Below, piece by piece: positions 61,081-64,000 of a stretch of DNA of 64,000 nucleotides (position 1 is the first letter of the stretch; each line of letters begins with the position of its first letter). The DNA is taken from NCBI GenBank assembly GCA_019671005.1, contig CM033752.1, forward strand, positions 992,001 through 1,056,000. Reading direction: 5' to 3'. The position numbers and the translations under genes were made by a program. Origin of the DNA: Hibiscus mutabilis (Eukaryota; Streptophyta; Magnoliopsida; Malvales; Malvaceae). The notes under the pieces are model-generated. The model did not search any database and was not told the DNA's origin. It was given only the letters and a program-made list of their open reading frames with translations.

Positions 61081-61971
61081 TGTCCTCTAAAAATGGGACA
61101 TTGATGTATATCTTGTCAAGGATGTCTACAAATTTCTAAAACTGGAGATCTTCCTTTTGCTTCTTCAATTTTTGAGGGAATGGTGGTGGGGGGCTAACTT
61201 CTTCCTCTACTGGTGGGGGTTTATCTTTTGCTGCAGCAATATTTGGTCCTTCACCAGTAAGTTTACTTGTTGAGCTCTCATTTTTTGTCTTCTTCAAGAG
61301 TGAAATCCTCTTGTAACACTAGTTCTTCACGTGCAATTTTGGGGTTAAAATCATCCACTTTCCCCCCCAAACTTATCTTCTTTGTTAAGTTGGGTACCAC
61401 TCCTTAAGGTGAGTGTGCTACACTGCTCCTTGCCATGAGGTTTAGTGACTTCAGTATCACTAGGTAAACTACCCTAAGGTCGAACATGCAAAGTTTACGC
61501 GATTTGACTTACTTGAGTTTCCAAAGCTCTCAAAGACAAACTATGACTTTTTAGTAATGCTCCTTGGCTTTTGATGGGCGCAGCATGATCTTGAAATAAA
61601 GCCTTCGTAGTCATCATAAAGTCTTAGAAAGTAGTTTCCAAAGAGTTGTTGTTCGATGAAGATGTTGAACCCTTGTTGTTATTATGCCACGATATATTTT
61701 GTTGAAAGCCTGGGGTTCAGTTAGATTTTGTTACCGATCCGAGCTACCAACATTGTTGTTTTCTTGATTCCCCCAAGAAAGATTAGGATGTTGACGTCAT
61801 CCTGGATTATATGTGTTCGAATAGGGGTTGTAGTTGTTTCTATTGAAGTTCCTCACGTAGTTGGTAGACTCGTGGTTTTTGGGCACTCGCTCAGATGATG
61901 ATTTCCTTCACAACGAATACAAGCAGTTGCTACCTTCACCTCATTAGGACGTTAAAGATTCTTCAACATAT
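61081..61971 (-). other. Degenerate gag C-terminus/linker of the Athila-like element
   Basis: Between the gag core and protease. Scattered stops; a lysine/proline/glutamate-rich linker (around 61140-61260) and a possible CCHC remnant near 61890-61920 can be guessed but not read in one frame. Confidence 0.45.
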
Positions 61972-62772
61972 TCATAATGAATGACAATTGAGCTGAAACC
62001 GATTCATTAGCATCAAGCTCACGTATCCCATAAATTTTTCTCCCGTTCCAAGTATTGAAGTAGGAAATTGGTAGTTATTGTTTGTTATCCTATCAAAGAT
62101 ATCAAATGCTTCTTCAGACGACTTTTCCAGTAGAATTCCATTTAATGAAGCATCTAGCATCATTCTCGTAGGGGCATTAACACTATTGTAGAACATCACA
62201 ACTTGTGTCCAATCATGAAAACCATGATTCGTGCACTTGCGAAGCAGTCCCTTATATCGATCCCAGCACTCGTACATCGACTCATCATCAGCTTGACGAA
62301 AAGAAGCAATATCATTCCTTAGTTAGGTGTTCATGCTGGGTGGATTATACGGCAACAAAAAACTCTTGCACAAGTATGTCCATGTCTCCATGGAACCAGC
62401 GGGCACTCCACTCAACCACGCTCTTGCTCGATCACGCAATGAATAAGGAAATAACTTGAGCTTCAACACATCTTCATGTACACCTCGTTGTCTAAAGGAA
62501 TCACAAACTTCTAAGAAAGCACGAATGTGTTGTCGTGCATCTTCATGAGGTGATCCACCAAATTGCCCAATGGAGTTCAACATGTTAGACCTCACCGGTT
62601 TAAGTTCGAATTGAGCTGCTTGAATCTCGGGAGCTACAATCCCAGGGTTGAGATCATCCAGATTAGGATTTAAATGGTATCTAATAGAACTCGGGCGAGC
62701 TATGACTCCTTGATTTGCCGCAGCATTAGGTTTCCCAACTGGTTGACCTCCTTGATTGCGAATTTCGTCCAT
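61972..62772 (-). pseudogene. Gag of the Athila-like element
   Basis: First piece (62772-62323): NLDDLNPGIVAPEIQAAQFE, MLNSIGQFGGSPHEDARQHI, LKLFPYSLRDRARAWLSGVP, ETWTYLCKSFLLPYNPP, the classic Athila-type retrotransposon gag core. Second piece (62277-61972): ESMYECWDRYKGLLRKCTNH, HDWTQVVMFYNSVNAPTRMM, then GILLEKSSEEAFDIFDRITN. A stop or frameshift near 62320 splits them. It formed the capsid in the ancestor. Confidence 0.87.
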
Positions 62773-62980
62773 GACCCTTTGAGCTCTTTGTAAATGTCTT
62801 CTTTTTCAAAAAAGACGTTCGATTTTAGAAACGAAAGGTGATAATGGTTCTTCAGGGTTTCCTCGGGTCATGCAACAACACAACACCTACAAAAGGACTA
62901 ACAAAAATAGCAAATAAAGCAATACTAAAAAGAGGAAATAAAATAATGCGAAAACTAACTCAAAATAACCAATTGCCAAT

Positions 62981-62997
62981 CCTCGGCAACGACGCCA
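62981..62997 (-). other. Primer binding site of the Athila-like element
   Basis: Minus strand TGGCGTCGTTGCCGAGG, a few bases past the CA end of the 5' LTR. It closely resembles the tRNA-Asp-type site (TGGCGCCGTTGCC) used by Athila and related plant Gypsy elements. Confidence 0.82.
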
Positions 62998-63003
62998 AAA
63001 ACT

Positions 63004-63032
63004 TGTTGCGTGTTGTGTTGTACTATAAACGA
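63004..63032 (-). repeat. 5' LTR (right) of the Athila-like element, interrupted
   Basis: 29 bp (tgttgcgtgttgtgttgtac...) match the start of the left LTR at 54047. From 63033 the sequence is a different LTR. Confidence 0.75.
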
Positions 63033-64000
63033 TGTAGTTGCCCACTTATGACTGGGCCTTAAAGCCCATACATATGACCCATTACCTAATCCAAATAAAT
63101 GGACCCGTTTTAACCCAAATACCCATTATCCAGGCCCAACAAATAACCCAATAACCTAATACCCATTAAAATATAACCTAACCCTAAAAAATAATAAAAC
63201 CTAAAAACCCTATCATCCAAGACTTCTGCCGACGCCTCCATCAGCCAAGCCGACGCCGTTGCTAGTCGAAGCCGTTGCCGAGTCGAGCCGTACCGCCACC
63301 ACCCATTATCCCCTTGCCACCTACCCGCCACGCGTCAACCGCCGGTGTCGCGTCATCCCAAACTTCTGTCACACCACCACCCCACCGCCTAAAAAAGGAA
63401 CAAAAATATTATTATATTTGTATTATTTTATACATATATCTGGGTTATAAAAACCCAGATCTAGAATGAAGAGGTGAAGCTTTCAGTTTCGATTAATAAA
63501 GAAAATAGGCATTATCAAATTCGAAACAAAAAAAGACATTATAAAAATTAAATATAAAAAAGAGAGATCGAAAGAGAAACAAAAAATAAAAATATAACGT
63601 TCGAATTTTCGTACATTTACTTACCTCGAGTGGTCTTTGGAAAAATCGACGACGGAATCGAGTTTGGCACGTCGAACAAAGTCGAAAAGGCGCGACCTTG
63701 GGAGTCTCCGGCCATCGAGGACGGCGGCGGCCACCGACAGCGACCATTGGCCCATGACGACGTGGGAGGCCGACGACCAGCCGAGACCAATAAGGGGAAA
63801 GAGCATTTGAGAGAGTTATGAGATTTTCTTTTTCGAATTATCAACACAAATGATTTTTTGGACTGAAATAAGCTATATAAGGGCCAATTAAAACGACGTT
63901 TTGGTGCCGGCCTTTAATTCCCAAAACGACGTCGTTTTGATATTCAACCCAGCACACCGACCCGAACCGGCCATAGGATCCGCGCACTTTTAAGGAAGGG
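63033..64000 (+). mobile_element. LTR of a second Tat-like element, nested and cut by the window end
   Basis: It opens TGTAGTTGCCCAC inside the Athila LTR. On the plus strand its order of motifs follows the sense (minus) strand of the Tat LTR at 51387-53383: aacccataca, gttataaaaacccagatc, cacaaatgattttttgg, then ccaaaacgacgtcgttttg and cccgacccg-type words. So it is a related but distinct LTR in the opposite orientation to that element. Small ORFs on both strands (63110-63847) are shadows. Its end is not in the window. Confidence 0.7.
63911..63930. promoter_or_regulatory. Palindrome AAAACGACGTCGTTTT in a Tat-like LTR
   Basis: A perfect 16-bp palindrome centred on GACGTC, close to a bZIP (ACGT-core) site. 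Similar words occur in both LTRs of the other Tat-like element (about 37345, 37380 and 52495). A TATA-like tatataagg lies ~35 bp upstream at 63874. Role inferred only. Confidence 0.4.

Larger units (their letters stand above)
54047..63032 (-). mobile_element. Athila-like Gypsy element, decayed
   Basis: The sense strand is minus. Order from right to left: a 5' LTR fragment (63004-63032), a TGGCGTCGTTGCC primer site, gag, protease, RT, RNase H, integrase, an extra ORF, polypurine tract, 3' LTR (54047-55472). The order with an additional ORF after integrase and the tRNA-Asp-like primer site are typical of Athila/envelope-class plant Gypsy elements. Every coding domain carries lesions. The right LTR is interrupted by another LTR, so the element's outer right edge lies beyond the window. 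Confidence 0.88.

Noticed and set aside
1..64000. CRISPR arrays, bacterial operons, organelle or pararetrovirus insertions
   Set aside because: No spaced identical repeats, no compact operons, no plastid or mitochondrial genes, and no movement or viral coat-like domains were seen.

Overview
The window is nuclear DNA from a TE-rich eudicot plant. Three host loci carry plant-type exon/intron structure or plant-specific families, and almost everything else is nested plant retroelements (Gypsy chromovirus, Tat-like and Athila-like lineages, L1-type LINEs with RNase H) plus small foldback elements. The mix of LTR families and the DUF4283 proteins suggests Malvaceae, possibly cotton (Gossypium), but that is an impression and not a measurement.

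Layout: 1-7257 holds the 3' end and 3' LTR of a chromodomain Gypsy element, followed by a very short non-autonomous LTR element (tRNA-Met primer site, 350-bp interior, 1.5-kb LTRs). Its 3' LTR interrupts a DUF4283 gag-like pseudogene (7258-7543, minus). Two foldback elements follow (7711-7932 and 8008-8284), the second with an 11-bp perfect target duplication. 8612-12666 is a complete 12-exon peroxisomal sulfite oxidase gene (plus). After a spacer with one foldback transposon, 14609-26530 contains two related LINEs head to head (minus 14622-~20765; plus ~20780-26509). A repeat-rich spacer leads to a dead CYP94B-type cytochrome P450 (29637-31173, plus), which converges on a complete 4-exon RDR2-type RNA-dependent RNA polymerase gene (31542-36010, minus).

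From 36240 to 53383 lies one 17-kb Tat-like Gypsy element in minus orientation. It has recognisable gag but no pol that I can find, three minisatellite blocks, and two different solo LTRs inserted in its left LTR about 100 bp apart. The element's right LTR preserves both empty sites. A MITE abuts its right edge (53383-53594). 54047-63032 is a decayed Athila-like element (minus: gag, protease, RT, RNase H, integrase, extra ORF). Its right LTR is broken after 29 bp by another Tat-like LTR that runs off the window at 64000.

The two intact host genes do not form a pathway: sulfite oxidase detoxifies sulfite in peroxisomes, and RDR2 makes double-stranded RNA for 24-nt siRNAs that silence transposons. 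The sulfite oxidase/CYP94B neighbourhood matches the adjacent Arabidopsis pair At3g01910/At3g01900, so it looks like conserved microsynteny stretched by the LINE pair. I found no clearly new biological system. The most unusual structures are the head-to-head LINE pair inside one apparent target duplication, the foldback elements with degenerate telomere-like interiors, and the miniature LTR element. All alignments were made by eye.
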